DNA from: JANLQB01 sp043735935
Lineage (GTDB): Bacteria; Verrucomicrobiota; Verrucomicrobiia; Chthoniobacterales; Chthoniobacteraceae
Length of the DNA: 6,322 nt
Direction: 5' to 3'
Assembly (NCBI GenBank): GCA_043735935.1
Contig: JAYTDO010000349.1
Coordinates: forward strand, 1 to 6,322
A program made the position numbers and the translations under genes. Shown piece by piece: positions 5,516 through 6,322 of this stretch (positions within the stretch are counted from its first letter, which is position 1; each line of letters opens with the position of its first letter). The notes under the pieces were generated by a model. That model was not told the origin of the DNA. It ran no database searches and worked only from the letters and a program-made list of their open reading frames with translations.

Positions 5516-6322
5516 ATGAACGAAGCCATCCGACACGTCCATTTTATCGGCATCTGCGGCACCGCGATGGGTGCGGTCGCCGCGGCGATGCGAGCACAGG
5601 GTTACGTTGTCACCGGCTCGGACGCGGGCGTCTACCCGCCGATGTCGACGTTCCTCGAATCGAAGGGCATCAAGCTCACCGAGGGTTACCGAGCCGATAA
5701 TCTCCCGGCCGATGCAGACATGATCGTGGTGGGGAACGCCATTTCCCGCGGAAACCCGGAGGTCGAGGCGGTGCTCAATCGGAAGCTTTATTACCTGTCA
5801 CTTCCCGAGACGCTGAAACAATTCTTCCTCCGCGGTCGGCACAATCTGGTCGTCACCGGCACCCACGGCAAAACGACGACGACTTCGCTGCTCGCATGGA
5901 TACTCAAGAGCGCGGGTCTGGACCCGGCCTACATGATCGGCGGCATCGCGAAGAACCTCGGTCAGGGATGCAGCTTGCATGAGGCAAAACACGTCGTGAT
6001 CGAAGGGGACGAATACGACACCGCCTTTTTCGACAAGCGCTCAAAGTTCCTCCACTACCTGCCTGAGTTGGTGGTGGTGAATAATATCGAGTTCGACCAT
6101 GCGGATATTTTCGGCAGCATCGATGAGATCAAGCTGAGCTTTCGCCGGCTTCTCAATATCGTTCCCGAGAACGGGATGGTGCTCATCAATGGCGACGATG
6201 CGAACTGCATCGATGTGGCGGAAAAATGCCGGGCACAGCTCGTCGAGGTCGGCTTTTCGCCCAATGCCGCGCGCCAGATCCGCGATGTGCGTTACCAGGA
6301 GGCGCAGTGCGAATTCACGTTG
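5516..6322 (+). CDS. mpl: UDP-N-acetylmuramate:L-alanyl-gamma-D-glutamyl-meso-diaminopimelate ligase, partial (C-terminus beyond window)
   Basis: The frame is open from ATG at 5516 to the right edge (269 codons of about 450 expected). Mpl is a cytosolic ATP-dependent Mur ligase that joins recovered murein tripeptide to UDP-MurNAc, letting the cell reuse peptidoglycan fragments. The N-terminal UDP-sugar-binding domain has HFIGICGTAMG (9-19) and GSDAGVYPPMSTFLE (34-48). The central ATPase domain has the P-loop GTHGKTTT (115-122), EGDEYDTAFFDKRSKF (163-178) and NNIEFDHADIF (189-199). GSDAxVYPPMST, AFFDKRSKF and EFDHADIF agree with my recollection of E. coli Mpl and separate it from the related MurC. 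The C-terminal peptide-binding domain is not in view. It is transcribed away from the permease; no upstream in-frame alternative start is needed, since the Rossmann-like motif begins at residue 9. It implies meso-diaminopimelate murein in this organism. Confidence 0.93.
   Translation, partial: MNEAIRHVHFIGICGTAMGAVAAAMRAQGYVVTGSDAGVYPPMSTFLESKGIKLTEGYRADNLPADADMIVVGNAISRGNPEVEAVLNRKLYYLSLPETLKQFFLRGRHNLVVTGTHGKTTTTSLLAWILKSAGLDPAYMIGGIAKNLGQGCSLHEAKHVVIEGDEYDTAFFDKRSKFLHYLPELVVVNNIEFDHADIFGSIDEIKLSFRRLLNIVPENGMVLINGDDANCIDVAEKCRAQLVEVGFSPNAARQIRDVRYQEAQCEFTL

Noticed and set aside
5516..6322. Assignment as MurC (UDP-MurNAc:L-alanine ligase)
   Set aside because: The shared Mur ligase P-loop fits both, but VYPPMST, AFFDKRSKF and EFDHADIF are Mpl-type motifs.
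1..6322. CRISPR arrays, tRNA or rRNA genes, insertion sequence ends
   Set aside because: I saw no regularly spaced direct repeats, cloverleaf or terminal inverted repeats with a transposase; coding genes fill almost all of the window.

Overview
The window looks like ordinary chromosomal DNA from a GC-rich member of the PVC superphylum, most likely Verrucomicrobiota. The evidence is protein content: a secreted ThuA protein running into the propeller of the 'PVC-type' membrane-bound dehydrogenase family, a secreted FG-GAP/VCBS protein of the style common in Verrucomicrobiota and Planctomycetota, and an Mpl-type murein ligase, which implies peptidoglycan containing diaminopimelate. The placement is inferred from families; there is no rRNA or other marker gene here.

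Layout: (1) 1-1716, minus: first 572 codons of a large secreted protein (signal peptide, ThuA domain, NPCBM-like region, start of a dehydrogenase-type beta-propeller), cut by the left edge. (2) 1717-1871: divergent intergenic region with a long imperfect inverted repeat. (3) 1872-2795, plus: cytosolic FHA domain fused to a class III nucleotide cyclase with all expected catalytic residues. (4) 2851-4089, plus: secreted protein with seven calcium-loop FG-GAP repeats, 55 bp downstream of the cyclase and possibly co-transcribed with it. (5) 4099-5406, minus: 12-helix APC-superfamily amino acid permease of the LAT/SteT type, convergent with (4) across 9 bp. (6) 5407-5515: divergent intergenic region with a weak promoter candidate and a 10-bp palindrome. 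(7) 5516-6322, plus: first 269 codons of mpl, cut by the right edge.

The genes do not form one pathway. Two are envelope or secreted beta-propeller proteins typical of polymer-degrading PVC bacteria, one is a signalling enzyme linking phosphothreonine recognition to cyclic nucleotide synthesis, one is a transporter, and one recycles murein peptides. I saw no mobile element, CRISPR array, tRNA, rRNA or obvious phage gene, and no gene-free stretch over 300 bases. The most useful leads are the unusual order of the NPCBM-like segments in the ThuA protein, the FHA-cyclase with a structured leader, and the lack of a Shine-Dalgarno sequence at all five starts. I did not find a convincing new biological system.
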